Below, in pieces: positions 11,954 through 21,913 of a DNA stretch of 64,000 bases. The position numbers were made by a program, and so were the translations under genes. The notes under the pieces were generated by a model. It saw only the letters and a list, made by a program, of their open reading frames with translations. It did not search any database and had not been told where the DNA came from. Within the stretch, counting starts at the first letter, position 1; every line of letters starts with the position of its first letter. Source of the DNA: Sacculina carcini (lineage: Eukaryota; Arthropoda; Thecostraca; Sacculinidae); the NCBI GenBank assembly GCA_916048095.2, contig OU696597.1, forward strand, positions 4,051,550 to 4,115,549. Direction: 5' to 3'.

Positions 11954-12768
11954 ACACGATTTTCGTCACTGCGCACCTGGTTTTGGCTCGGTCTGGAGTT
12001 GCGACGAGATAACGAGCGGTTCCGCTGTGGCGGGCGTGAGCGACTTTCGGCTGCGTGACTCCTTGAGAGCTGCAATTCGCTGATGAGCTCCGTCATCTTC
12101 CCCATCAGCTGAGAAAATTCCGTGTGGGACACGGTTGGTGCTGTAGGAGCTGATGCAGCGTGCTCTACTTGCCGAATCGCCGCCACTTCTGGCCAGACTG
12201 TAGCCGATTGATTGGCAGTTGCTTGAGCAAAGCGATCAGCGGCGGTAGCCAACACGTCCAAGTCACTGTTCTCTGGAAAGAGAGACAGTGCGGTGCGGAT
12301 TGTTTGTGGCAATCGCTGGAGAAATAGCGTTCGCAGAAGTCCGGTGTCTCCAGGATCTCCTGCCGCTGTCACTTCGTTGCGCATGTTGCGCAACAGTTGC
12401 GATGGTCGCTGATCACCTAACTGTTGATGGCGCAGCAGTGCTTCGAGTTTTGATGCGCGAGAGGTAGCCAGTCGTGAACGGAGTGCTTCGCAGAGTTCGG
12501 TGAATGTCGCAGTCTGTCGACTGATGATGTCCTTTACTTGGACCGCGACCGGCATCGGAAGGTTCGCCGCGAGCATTTTGAGACGGCTGCGGCCATCGTC
12601 GATACCGGATACGTCGAACGCGAACTCCACTTGTGTGAGCCACAATTCGGGCTCGTCAGCGCAGAACGGTGGTAGGCGGAATGTCGTCAACGGCTTGGCT
12701 GTGGTTGTGAGATCCACATTACCGTCGGGCGACTGTGCCTGTGGTGTCGTGCCTCCGGGTTCTAGCAT
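11866..12768 (-). CDS. Gypsy-type gag polyprotein with CX2HX9CX3C finger
   Basis: About 300 residues starting at the first ATG downstream of the primer-binding site (12768); an upstream in-frame TTG at 12813 lies inside the LTR and is not a credible start. The N-terminal half carries a capsid-like region ([19 protein letters not shown]). The C-terminus has [18 protein letters not shown], a Cys/His box of the kind common in invertebrate Gypsy gags in place of a CCHC knuckle. It ends at TGA 11868-11866, overlapping the ATG of the pol frame as TGATG. Gag would package element RNA. It is intact by length. Confidence 0.8.
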   Translation of the reverse strand: MLEPGGTTPQAQSPDGNVDLTTTAKPLTTFRLPPFCADEPELWLTQVEFAFDVSGIDDGRSRLKMLAANLPMPVAVQVKDIISRQTATFTELCEALRSRLATSRASKLEALLRHQQLGDQRPSQLLRNMRNEVTAAGDPGDTGLLRTLFLQRLPQTIRTALSLFPENSDLDVLATAADRFAQATANQSATVWPEVAAIRQVEHAASAPTAPTVSHTEFSQLMGKMTELISELQLSRSHAAESRSRPPQRNRSLSRRNSRPSQNQVRSDENRVCRFHRRFGSSAYRCELPCTWTATANSEN

Positions 12769-12777
12769 GCCGGTTGT

Positions 12778-12788
12778 CGGGGTCACCA
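12778..12788 (-). promoter_or_regulatory. Primer-binding site
   Basis: On the minus strand TGGTGACCCCG starts one base after the LTR end (TTCTACA). It begins with TGG, as expected for pairing with a tRNA 3' CCA. The same 11-mer sits one base from the LTR end of the second Gypsy-type remnant at 46801-46811. The tRNA identity was not assigned. Confidence 0.7.
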
Positions 12789-12789
12789 G

Positions 12790-13552
12790 TGTAGAATTTG
12801 GATTTGGGTCCAATTCTTATTGGGCCAAATGTGGCCTGTGTTCACCGACACGCGACCCGGCAATTTCCCTTCTTGAAGCAGGGCAACCCACGCCTCTGCT
12901 AGCCTGTTTAGGCCTGGGCTCAATCAGGACCGGTGTGCTCCGGGATCGTACTGCACCCGGAGCGAGCACTCTCACCTCCAGTGGGTGAGAGGCCTGAGCC
13001 AAGGGGAGAGAGGCAAGGAAGAAGGAAGAGACGGGTCCGTGGAATGCAATACTGGTAATACCGGAGCTACCAGCGTAAACTAACACCTATTACCCAACGA
13101 AAGGAGAGGGATAGCACAACACTTTCACTTTAACACGTATCACTGTATTCACTTCACAAAGTTCGACTGACTTGACGAAGCAAGGCATCGAAATTTACCC
13201 CATAATGGTGCTTAACTTGAAACGGTCTAATGCAGGGCATAATGTTCACATAGTAAATGCACAAGTTTACACACATATAAATATTACACGTAGCGCAGCG
13301 ACCAGGATTTGAAGCGTACATATATAGCAATGTAAAATAGTACAACGTGTGGCAATCAATTGTATAATTAATATATAATCATGAAAAACATTTGCTGTAT
13401 ATCGTGCTGTCAGACGTACTTATGCTACGCTATCGCACAGTCACAAAATCACAGTCACAGTCGAAAATCGCGCATACAAACAGTGAATATGTACACATGG
13501 CGCCATCTAGCGGTATTAGTACGACGCAACAGTTATGGACTGGGTCGCTACA
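12790..13552 (-). repeat. 5' LTR, 763 bp
   Basis: On the minus strand it begins TGTAGCGACCC and ends TTCTACA, with matching TGTAG/CTACA termini. Its R-U5 portion matches 8511-8820. The small frame at 13381-13575 lies inside this LTR and is not taken as a gene. Confidence 0.82.
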
Positions 13553-14618
13553 TTGAGAACAGTCTTGGGGAATAACCATGGAAGGCGTCACGATGCCTTG
13601 CACAACAGATCAATGTGTCCTTTCTCGCTGGGACTCAGATCAAATAGACCCCAGTCGGTCCATTCTGATGACTGTGAATGATGCGAGCAACAAGCTCAGC
13701 ACACGAGGTCCGCACAAGCCTTACGTGGGATCACTGACTTCTATGCGCACACGTCGCTCCAATTTAGCAATAATCGACAGCACATCAATGGTTTCGTCCT
13801 TGAAACAAATCACGGACATGCTGTCATGGGTGGTCGGGGATAGCTCAAATCTAGCTACTCTCTTACTCCGGATGTGCTCAGAAAAGACAACGGTATCAGT
13901 CGAAGACTTGATCAAGGTGACGCGCAAAGTTGTAGGCGAATCTATCCAGCATCGCTTGCTAGACAACTCATCCTCGCACGGAGCCATGATCAACTCCCTA
14001 TACAACTATTGCACGCACTGCACTGTAATAACAAACACTGCCTTTCAGTTCGCAAAGCAGTCGACGGATTACACGCTCTGTTTTCAGGCGTCAATTATTT
14101 GCGGGCTGTCACGTCTATGCATAATGGAAGCAGATGGTGTAACAACATCAGGCATATGGGCGTTATCTTTCAACTGCCAAGAATGCACTGTTGAAGTAGG
14201 ACGATCTAGCTTTGACCTCCCCGACGAGCCAGCATACAGCGGTATCCCGTTGGGCATGCAGATTACGGAAATAGCTGTAAACGGGGCAGAAAACACTGAG
14301 ACACGAGAGATTGTGGATGCCTCTGTGGGTCTAGCCTACTACGCAGCTGATAAGTGGGCTACACACATGCTGCAGTGGGAATCCCGGCACTTGCAGAGTG
14401 TGGACTTAGGAACACCACATGCATCTACGCTACCTGGTTTTGTTAACCTAACAGAGATGTCGTTGACCGACCTTGACACATGCATTCATGCCATGGCTCT
14501 CTATTTGATTGAGCAAGTTGGTGATATCCCGAGCTGTGGGGTTGGTGAGCCGCCTTGCATCATTTGCAGGAGAGTGCGTACTGTGTACTGCGTACTGCGT
14601 ACTGTGTACTGTAACTAA
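13553..14618 (+). pseudogene. Endogenous viral element: L gene fragment, 3' part (capping-domain region), 346-codon open stretch
   Basis: The viral frame resumes after TTGA at 13553-13556 (SWGITMEGVTMP) and is open from ATG 13578 to the stop at 14618. Visible features match the polyribonucleotidyltransferase (capping) region of mononegavirus L proteins: PYVGSLTSMR (GxxT-type motif) near residue 48, ESIQHR (HR motif) near 120, a SHGAMINSLYNY block, and DYTLCFQASIICGLSRL near 165. It is preceded by a TGA at the insertion site (CGA to TGA is a simple explanation). It ends in a degenerate heptamer repeat, so the C-terminus is not viral. The uninterrupted 346 codons are notable for a fossil. Expression or selection is untested. 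Confidence 0.75.
14578..14616 (+). repeat. Short tandem of GTACTGY heptamers
   Basis: About five copies of a 7-base unit (GTACTGT/GTACTGC) form the last codons of the viral-like ORF and mark the edge between it and the AT-rich repeat block. This looks like replication slippage at a junction. Confidence 0.7.
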
Positions 14619-14628
14619 AATGCTACTG

Positions 14629-15240
14629 GGAACAAAGTAAACTACTGAATTTAGCTGTGTAATTTAATTGGTTTAATTTCAAGTTGCATAAGCATAAGTT
14701 GCATAAGGATATGGGTTGCAATATCATGTAATGCCAACTATATGTATATGCTGTTTTAGCGGAAGCATTAACCTGCAATATTAATTGATTATTAATACAA
14801 TTATTAATGATTATTAATACTGCAATATTAATTGCAAAAATAATTGATAGTGTCACATTAAGGACGACAGTGTCACACTTGATAGTGTCACACTTGGACA
14901 CTTCATTGGTTTGATAGTGTTACACTTTTCAATTACTACACACGAATGACAGGTTTAAATTTGAGCAGTGTTGAGGAAAAAGCTCAGAAAATAATTAACT
15001 AAAAAATTTACAAATTTAGATTTTTCTATTGGATAAGCTTTTTGCTTTTTTATCCATTAGATTTGATTAATTGTTCCGCACGACGGGCAGGTTTAAATAT
15101 GAGGCTGTTCGGGGGAAAATATTTTGCCACATCTAAAATAAAAGCATTCATATTTATTCTTTTCTATTGATTAAGACTTTATATGGGTTTACTTTTTCTT
15201 AATAAATTTCTAATCGTTTTTTATTATTTACTAGCATTAA
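14629..15240. repeat. Direct repeat, left copy (~0.6 kb)
   Basis: It shares extended similarity with 16802-17320, starting GGAACAAAGTAA and including TGTGTAATTTAATTGGTTTA and a GAGCAGTGTTGAGG block. Both copies carry the motif CCGCACGACGGGC (15076-15088 here). Non-coding. Confidence 0.75.
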
Positions 15241-15360
15241 AACCCGCCCGTTGTGCGGAGCAATTCATAAAAATATTGCAAATTAAAAATAAATAAGGCA
15301 AACTCATAAAAACCTTAATAGCTATTATTTGGCCACCACTTGGCCTACCTGCTAACAATT

Positions 15361-16610
15361 TATACCATCACGTTGGAAATTTTCTTGTCTACACTTAACA
15401 CTAAATTTTAAATTTCAAAAATAAAATCAAAAAAAGTTATTGCGGTGAAAAGACAAAATGAACCCTAAAAAATGCGAAAATTTTGGTCGATTTTCTGAAG
15501 ACTACTCCTAAACCAGCAATGGTACAACTATACAAATCATACCACTGTGTATAAAATTTTATCTTCTACTCAACGCATTATAATTTATACCCAAAAATTG
15601 AATATAAAACATGTAAAATGGAAAAAAATTCAATCTACACTCAAAATTTTATTTAAACTCCACGCGTCAAATTTTCTATACTTTTTTCTCTATTTCTCAA
15701 AAAATAATTATCACACATCTAAATAAATAATACCATCATGCTGGGAATTTTCTTTTCTACAACACAGTATAATTTTTAATTTTACAAAGTGTATTAAAAA
15801 AAGTTACGGCGGTGTGAAGTGTAAATGACAAAGTCAAAAAGGCAAAATTAGCACACAAAAACGTGAATATTTTGGTCAATATTCCGCTATCTATTCCTCA
15901 TAAACCAGCAATGGTACAGCTATAAAAATTATACTATTGTGTAGATAATTTTGTGTTATACAATAAAAATTATAATTTATACCCACAAATGATACAAAAA
16001 ACGTGTAAAATTGGCAAAATTCTCAAATAGATCCAAAATTTCACTTGAACACCGGGTGATTAAAATTAATTCATTTTTCTACTATTTCTCAGTAACTATC
16101 TGTCACACATTAAAATAAATTATACCATCGTGCTAGAAATTTTGTTTTCTACAATACGGTATAATTGTTAATTTTCCAAAGTGAACCTAAAGGAAGTCAC
16201 GGCGGTGTAAAGTCAAAATGTCATGTTGCCAATTTGACAGCTATTATGCGCACTTGCGATTACACAGGAATATACAACTGTGTAGATAATTTTTTGTTCT
16301 ACAAGATAAGCTATAATTCATACCCACAAATGATACAAAAAACGTGTAAAATTGGCAAAATTCTCAAATACATCCAAAATTACACTTGAACACCGGGCGA
16401 CTAAAATTAATTAATTTTTCTACAATTTCTCAGTAACTATTTGTTATACATAAAAATAAATTATACCATCGTGCTAGAAATTTTGTTTTCTACAATACGG
16501 TATAATTTTTAATTTTCCAAAGTGTATCTGAAGGAAGTTACGGCGGTGTAAAGTCAAAAGCACATATTACCAATTTGACAGCTATTATGCGCACTTGCGA
16601 TTACACAGGA
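15361..16610. repeat. Tandem array, four diverged units of ~340-390 bp
   Basis: The landmark TACCATC occurs at 15363, 15731, 16123 and 16464, giving periods of 368, 392 and 341. Each unit continues with an AATTTT..TTTTCTAC block, an AATTTT..AAAGT block and an ACGGCGGTG or equivalent. It is strongly AT-rich. Units 3 and 4 share an unusual CAGCTATTATGCGCACTTGC stretch. No coding potential. It lies between the two direct repeats, so the block behaves as one composite repeat. Confidence 0.75.
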
Positions 16611-16801
16611 ATATACACCGATTAAATTTCACTGAAGCCCAATCATAATTAAGAATGCATCATATTTTCTCCAAGCATGGATGGTGTGGTTTTATTGCGT
16701 ACAGTTTAATTAATGCTAAACTATACTGAATAGAAAGTCTTTATTGTCCTCAATATTTACACATCAAATGTTCCGCACGACGGGCGGGTAAAATTCTATT
16801 T

Positions 16802-17320
16802 GGAACAAAGTAAGCTACTGAATTTTACTGTGTAATTTAATTGGTTTAATTTCAAGTTGCATACGCTTGAGTTGCATAGGGATACGGGTTGTAATATCAT
16901 GCAATGCCAAGTATATGCATATGCTGTTTTAGAGGAAGCATTAATCTGGAATTATAAAGATGTTTCATTGTTTTGATAGTGTTACACTTCTGAATTACTA
17001 CACACGAAGGACGGGTGTGAATTTGAGCAGTGTTGAGGGAAAATCATCGTCAATAATTAAAACAAGAATTTACAAATTTGACTTTTCTATTGGTCGTTTT
17101 TCATCAATTTTCTTTTTGTTTGTTTCGTGATTGAGTTCTGAATTATTCCGCACGACGGGCAGCTTTAAATATGAGGCGGGTTGTGGAAAAACATGTTTTC
17201 TAAATTGAAACATAAATTTTACATTTAGACTTTTATATTGGCTAAAACTTTCCTATGGGTTTGTTTTTCTTTTTCAGTTTTCACTAATTTTTTTGTGAAT
17301 TGAATATTAATTATATTTTA
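16802..17320. repeat. Direct repeat, right copy (~0.6 kb)
   Basis: Counterpart of 14629-15240 at an offset of about 2173 bases. The CCGCACGACGGGC motif occurs at 16773-16785, 17148-17160 and 17330-17342 on this strand, with an inverted near-copy at 15246-15258. Confidence 0.72.
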
Positions 17321-17379
17321 TTAACTGTTCCGCACGACGGGCGGGCTTAAATGTATCTATAAAGAGTGGGTTTGAATGA

Positions 17380-18070
17380 TAGCGAGGTATATGATATTTT
17401 GCTAGCAGTAAATATTCTAGCGATAAAAGTAGAATAGCAAATGATTTTGGAGAATGATGTGAACCTTTAAATATATTTTGCGATCTGATGATATATGTAT
17501 TACGAATAATACGTAGTAGAATATAGATTGCATAATATAATATCGGCTGTAATATCAAGGGCTTTAATATCGGTGTAATCCAAAAAATAACGACTGTATG
17601 AATATGATGCATTAGTGGAAGCATTAACCGGGAATTATGAGATAATATGATAATGGTGTATAATTATATCGCATTATGCAACAAATGTGAATTTAGCTGC
17701 CTTACAGTTTGGTTCCGATACTATATTGGCGGGTTGAGAGATAAGTATTTGTGGGCCGCGTGTTTGGGACCCCTGGGGTAGATAATATCAGTCTTCTGAT
17801 TACAAATTATGATCGCATCAGTATATTTTGTGATCACAAACTAATAAGTTAAATCACCTCAGACTAGGCTGAGTGCGGTCAAGATTGGATTGTTGGGTTG
17901 GGTTGGGTAGGTTTGACTCAGGTTATATTGGGTTTTAATGATAGCGGAAAATATATAAATTCTAGCAATAAATATTGTAGCGGTAAAAGTAAAATAGTAC
18001 TTAACAAGCTCGCTCGCAGAGGGCTGATCGAGATAGGGACGGATGAAATAAAGCGATCGAAGAATCAAGC
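17380..18070 (-). pseudogene. LINE reverse-transcriptase shards (L2/CR1-like), with a hAT end between
   Basis: Minus-strand frames at about 17380-17590 (RIIRNTYIIRSQNI) and 17930-18068 (LYFIRPYLDQPSASELV) resemble the RT-thumb stretch RNIYLIRPYID seen in the better LINE copy at 19347-19772. They are heavily decayed. Between them, 17748-17773 read on the minus strand is CAGGGGTCCCAAACACGCGG, a hAT-like terminus with no partner found. Confidence 0.4.
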
Positions 18071-18216
18071 GACAAGTGCGAGCAGTATAAAGGATATTGG
18101 TTGAGAAGGAAAAGGAAGAGCCAAAGATAACACCAGGACTTTTTAACAGTCACTAACGGAGACAAGGGGAGGAAAGGAGGAGCAATACGAGGAGGATGAA
18201 GAGCGATAAATTCAGA

Positions 18217-18588
18217 TTAAGAAGTGTTCAAGAGGACGCGACGTGAGGAGGTCCAGGTTGAGATAGCAGAAATTACGTCAGACAAGATATTAGGATGCGA
18301 GAGAGGGCAAGGGAGATAGAATTGGATATCGTCTGCATAAATATGAAAAGGAATGGAGTAGCGCCTAAGGATGGGACAAAGAGAAGACATGAAGACATTG
18401 AAAAGGAGAGGACCAAGAATAGAACCTTGGGGAACGCCGGACTTAAGAGGGAGCACAATAAAAACGGAGGAATTGTATTTGTATTTGTACTTCAGCCTAC
18501 CACAGGCACAATTAGCATAAAGAATAAAGTAGACATGCAATAATAGAACTAAATAAAATAAATGAGCCAGAATACATGTAACATGCAA
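18217..18588 (-). pseudogene. LINE reverse transcriptase fragment
   Basis: It contains GVPQGSILGPLLFNVFMSSL (motif B) and FHIYADDIQFYLP (motif C, YADD), so it is a clear fragment of a non-LTR reverse transcriptase of the L2/CR1 type. It is truncated on both sides and is a second copy of the family found at 18923-20290. Confidence 0.75.
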
Positions 18589-18899
18589 ATGCAGAAACTA
18601 CAAAACTGCAGAGAAAAACATGCGAACATACATGGCAAATTATAGAGGCCGTGACAAGAAACAGAATATAGGTGTAATTATAAAAGGCAGCACGTAAGTA
18701 AATAAAGATGCCACTACAAATATAACATGCGAATCAGGCAGACATGCAAACATAAACAAGCACACATACAAACAAGTATAGATAATGCAGTTATGAGCAA
18801 GTCATTTAATCTAATATCGAGAAAAGGTCTAGCATGCACACATACAAAACAAGTACAAATAATGCAATTATGAGCATGCTTTTAGCTTTTATGCTTTTA

Positions 18900-20290
18900 T
18901 CATTATGAGCAGGTCATTTAATCTAATAGCGAGAGAAGGTGAGAATGTAGTAGCTTCGAGAATGATTTAACAGAAGTGGAGGAGAGCAGTTCATATGGAA
19001 GGTTGTTGTACATACGTGGTGCAGTAAACTGAAGAGAGCGTGTCGACCAGAAGGATTCACAAAGAGAACGAGGTTCAAGGAGTACTTTGAACTGTCGTGT
19101 ATCACTAGGACCAACATGTGGCGATAGGAGTTCTAGAAGATACTGCGGTGAATCAGAAAGATGTAAGAGCTTGTATGTCAGTAAACAGATTTTATGATGA
19201 ATGCGGTAGGGTATGGGTAGGATACCCAGGTCACGTAGATGGGATGATGTGGGGTGATGTGGAGGAAGGCGAAGGATGAAACGACAGGCTTGATTAAGGA
19301 TAGACTGCAGTATGTTATAGGATTTCTGTGGAAGGTGTAGAAATAGTTAATTGCAGTAGTCAATTCGGGGAAATATGAGAGCAGATACCAGAGAGTGTGC
19401 GAGAGGAGAGTCAATGTAAGGACGGATCAAATATATATTTCGGATAATTAACCGACAGATATGAGCGGTAGAAGTGAAGTGTTTTTGATAGGATAGGTGC
19501 GGATCTAGTATACTGAGGTCACGTACATGGGATGAAAGAGGCAAGTCAGACAGAGCAGGGTGGATCTTAGGCGGGTGAAGAACAATATATTCAGTTTTAG
19601 AAGGATTGATGATCAGTGATCGTGAGGAGGCCCAAGGTGAGATAGTGTCCATGATATGAGGAACAGACTTTTGATAGGATAAGGGAAGGAAAATCTGGAC
19701 GTCATCTGCATATATATGAAAAGAAAGGGATAATTTGCGCAATATGGGACAGAGAGATGTAAATGTAAACATGTAAATGATGACATGTAAATGTTAAAAA
19801 GAATAGGCCCCAGTGATGAACCCTGGGGAACCCCTGATAAAAGAGGAAGAGTTTGTGAATGACAGGAATCGAAAAGAACAGAGTAGGAGCGATTAGTGAG
19901 GAAGGATGTTAAGAGAGAAAGAGCTTAATGGGATATTCCAATGGAAGAGAGGTCTTGAATTAAAATTTTATAATCGACGAGGTCAAAAGCAGATGACATG
20001 TCCAAGAGAATAGGTAATACAGAGAATAAGTAATGGAACTTGACAGAAAAAGTGCGACCATGCAAGTAAGAACGAAGTAGTGAGAGAGCGGTAAGCGAGA
20101 CACCGAGATGTTTGTTTGTTTATTTGTGTTTTGGGGTACACCGGCCTCTAGGACCATACGGCACCCAAGACACCGATGGAGGAGGTCATCGATGAGAATA
20201 CAGTGATCAACCAAGTCGAAGGCAGAGCTCATATCAAGTAGAACTAGAAGAACAGAATGAAAATTTAGCATTCGACGACAAACTATTCAT
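18900..20290 (-). pseudogene. LINE B: decayed ORF2 from RT motif A to the C-terminus
   Basis: Reading along the minus strand: LLDMSSAFDLVDHCILI (motif A, about 20240), a disrupted GVPQGSSLGP-type motif B near 19830, FHIYADDVQIFLP (motif C) near 19720, RNIYLIRPYIDSPLA near 19440, then the C-terminal region near 19330-18920. At least three frame changes and several stops are present. It was later hit by a 61-bp LINE-tail insertion at 20107-20167. Clade is called L2/CR1-like from the motifs only. Confidence 0.75.
20107..20167 (-). mobile_element. 61-bp LINE 3'-tail insertion with 9-bp target duplication
   Basis: AGACACCGA occurs at 20098-20106 and 20168-20176. The insert, on the minus strand, is a short element tail (TATGGTCCTAGAGGCC) ending in a CAAA/TAAA-rich tail. 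The same tail sequence (TATGGTCCCAGAGGCC) is the 3' untranslated end of the LINE at 35241-35949. It is therefore a severely 5'-truncated copy of that LINE family landing in LINE B. Confidence 0.75.
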
Positions 20291-20758
20291 CTATTTACTC
20301 AAACTATTTAGGCAGAATTTGATGAGAATTAATTTAGGCATAATTAGACCGTACCTGCAGCGAGAAATCGAAGAAACTCACAAATGTAAAACTCGTGTCG
20401 GATATGTCGTGTCGACTCATGTAGTGCTACCTGTATAAAATTTCGGGATTTTACAACTAACAGTATTTTGGCGATTTTTAGAATATATAATAAACAAATT
20501 TTTAATGAGTGTTATTGTTCCAATCCTAAAAACTTAACGCATACTTTATTACCCGGGTAAATTAACGTCCAAGTGTACCGTTTGAAGTTATAAGACAAAA
20601 ACCACTAACAAATGGCATAACCTGAAAGTTTTTAAGTGAATTTGCGACCTCAAAATATTGTTTAAGGAGTCACATTTTGGTGTCATTGAAATCAGAATCG
20701 TGTAGAGCACATGAAAAGGTAACAACAAAAATTCTTAGTTTAGATAAATATTGGCTGT

Positions 20759-21153
20759 TGTGAGAGATTGTGTGCGCTGTTATACTCCGCAAATGCTTTT
20801 CAGTTGTGGTTGAGTCATATATGTGTCTAAATACGGTGTATGCATGTATGTATGTGTGTGTGCACGTATGTGTGTGTGTGTGCATGCATGCATGTGTCCG
20901 TGTGAATGCACTGTGCATTGCTTGCAGAATTGTCATTTGATACGTGTATGTGTAATCTGTATGGCTGTATCCGAGTGAATGATGCGTTGTGAGAGAGGAG
21001 AGGGCAGTTGGTGTTGAGTGAGCGGAGAGTGACGTGTGTGTGTGTGTGTCTAGTGTGCAGGTGTGGTGGCTTTGTTGCAGAGTACGTCGTTGTAGCTTCT
21101 CTTGTGCTATCTCATTTTGTTCACTGCTTGTTTGCTTGTGTTAATAAATCACA
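20759..21153 (+). repeat. 5' LTR, 395 bp
   Basis: It starts TGTGAGAGATTG and ends AATAAATCACA, and contains TG-rich sequence. The AATAAA near its end (21143-21148) could act as the polyadenylation signal. Matches 24797-25205. Confidence 0.88.
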
Positions 21154-21172
21154 AGCTATTTCGGCTTCTACC

Positions 21173-21913
21173 ATGGATTCTGTAAAGCTTACCGATGTCG
21201 TCTCAAAGTTTGATGGTTCTGGAGACCTGGAAACCTGGCTGGAGAAGTTGAAATTCGGCTCAAAGATCAAGGGAATCGAAGATTTCGGTGTGGTATTGCC
21301 CTTGTTTCTGGAAGGTCCAGCTTACAGAGTCTACCAACAATTGCCAGATGTCGACAAGAACAGCTATGATAGCGTTGTGTCTGCACTGCGAAAGACATTC
21401 GGAATGACGGCGTGCTCAGCTTATGCCAAGTTCACCAGCCGCTGCTTGCGTGAGCATGAGACGCTGGACGACTTCTTGTCAGATCTGCGGCAATTGGCGA
21501 AATGTGTCTCCACTAATGTCAATGACGCGTGGGTTGCTTGCCAATTTCTGAATGGATTGCCGCAAGCTCTTCAAGATTCGGTAAGAGCGTTGCATGGGGC
21601 GGAGTTGAATATTGTGAACGTCCTCAACTGCGCAAAACAAGTTCAAGCTGGACTGTTATCCAGGGAGCATGTGCATGGCTTTGCTGCGTCTCCAAAGTGT
21701 TTTAACTGCGGAATCACCGGACATTTGTCGAGACATTGCAGAAAGCCAAGTGTCGAGACGCGTCGCTGTTTTTTGTGCAATCGGACCGGTCACATTGCGC
21801 GCAACTGTATGATGCAAAATGCATCGAGGACGGAAAGACAGGATAATTCGGGAAACGAGAAGCGGGGAGCGGTTACATCCACAGTGCCGTCCACCACTCC
21901 CCGCGATCTGTAG
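21173..21913 (+). CDS. gag with two CCHC zinc knuckles
   Basis: 246 codons from ATG 21173, the first ATG downstream of the LTR; the longer upstream frame to 21008 starts inside the LTR and is not credible. The N-terminal region is gag/capsid-like (FDGSGDLETWLEKL; LRKTFGM; CLREHETLDDFLSDLRQLA). Two perfect CX2CX4HX4C knuckles follow, CFNCGITGHLSRHC near residue 179 and CFLCNRTGHIARNC near 201, which bind element RNA. It ends at TAG 21911-21913. The pol frame (-1) is open across the last 22 codons, and a slippery heptamer with a downstream stem lies in the overlap. Confidence 0.92.
   Translation: MDSVKLTDVVSKFDGSGDLETWLEKLKFGSKIKGIEDFGVVLPLFLEGPAYRVYQQLPDVDKNSYDSVVSALRKTFGMTACSAYAKFTSRCLREHETLDDFLSDLRQLAKCVSTNVNDAWVACQFLNGLPQALQDSVRALHGAELNIVNVLNCAKQVQAGLLSREHVHGFAASPKCFNCGITGHLSRHCRKPSVETRRCFLCNRTGHIARNCMMQNASRTERQDNSGNEKRGAVTSTVPSTTPRDL

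Larger units (their letters stand above)
8511..13552 (-). mobile_element. Ty3/Gypsy-type LTR retrotransposon inserted in the viral L fossil; defective
   Basis: Minus-strand element bounded by TGTAG (8511) and CTACA (ending 13552) and flanked by TTGA. The order in transcription is 5' LTR (13552-12790), primer-binding site, gag, pol, and a truncated 3' LTR (8820-8511). The two LTR copies differ at one position across the 310 shared bases (8803 versus 13082), so the insertion looks young. Even so, pol has a frameshift (about 9502-9506) and a stop (9417-9419), and the 3' LTR lacks its U3 part and the polypurine tract. No chromodomain is seen. Confidence 0.88.

Noticed and set aside
8997-11969. 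Many plus-strand and alternative minus frames across the Gypsy element
   Set aside because: GC-rich shadow frames of gag/pol with no domain signatures.
11870-11990. Canonical slippery heptamer in the Gypsy gag/pol overlap
   Set aside because: No X XXY YYZ site in phase. The nearest (GGAAAAC) fails the XXX rule, so it is only mentioned as an alternative.
8506-13104. 5-bp duplication at the ends of the 310-bp LTR match (8511/13099)
   Set aside because: CTTTGA and AAAGG do not match. The true right end is 13552, where TTGA does match, so 13099 is an internal LTR position.
13381-13575. 64-codon ATG frame just upstream of the viral-like ORF
   Set aside because: It lies within the U3 part of the 5' LTR of the Gypsy element and in a different frame from the viral sequence. 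No domain.
21008-21172. Upstream extension of gag to 21008
   Set aside because: It starts inside the 5' LTR and translates TG-rich LTR sequence; the ATG at 21173 is the sensible start.
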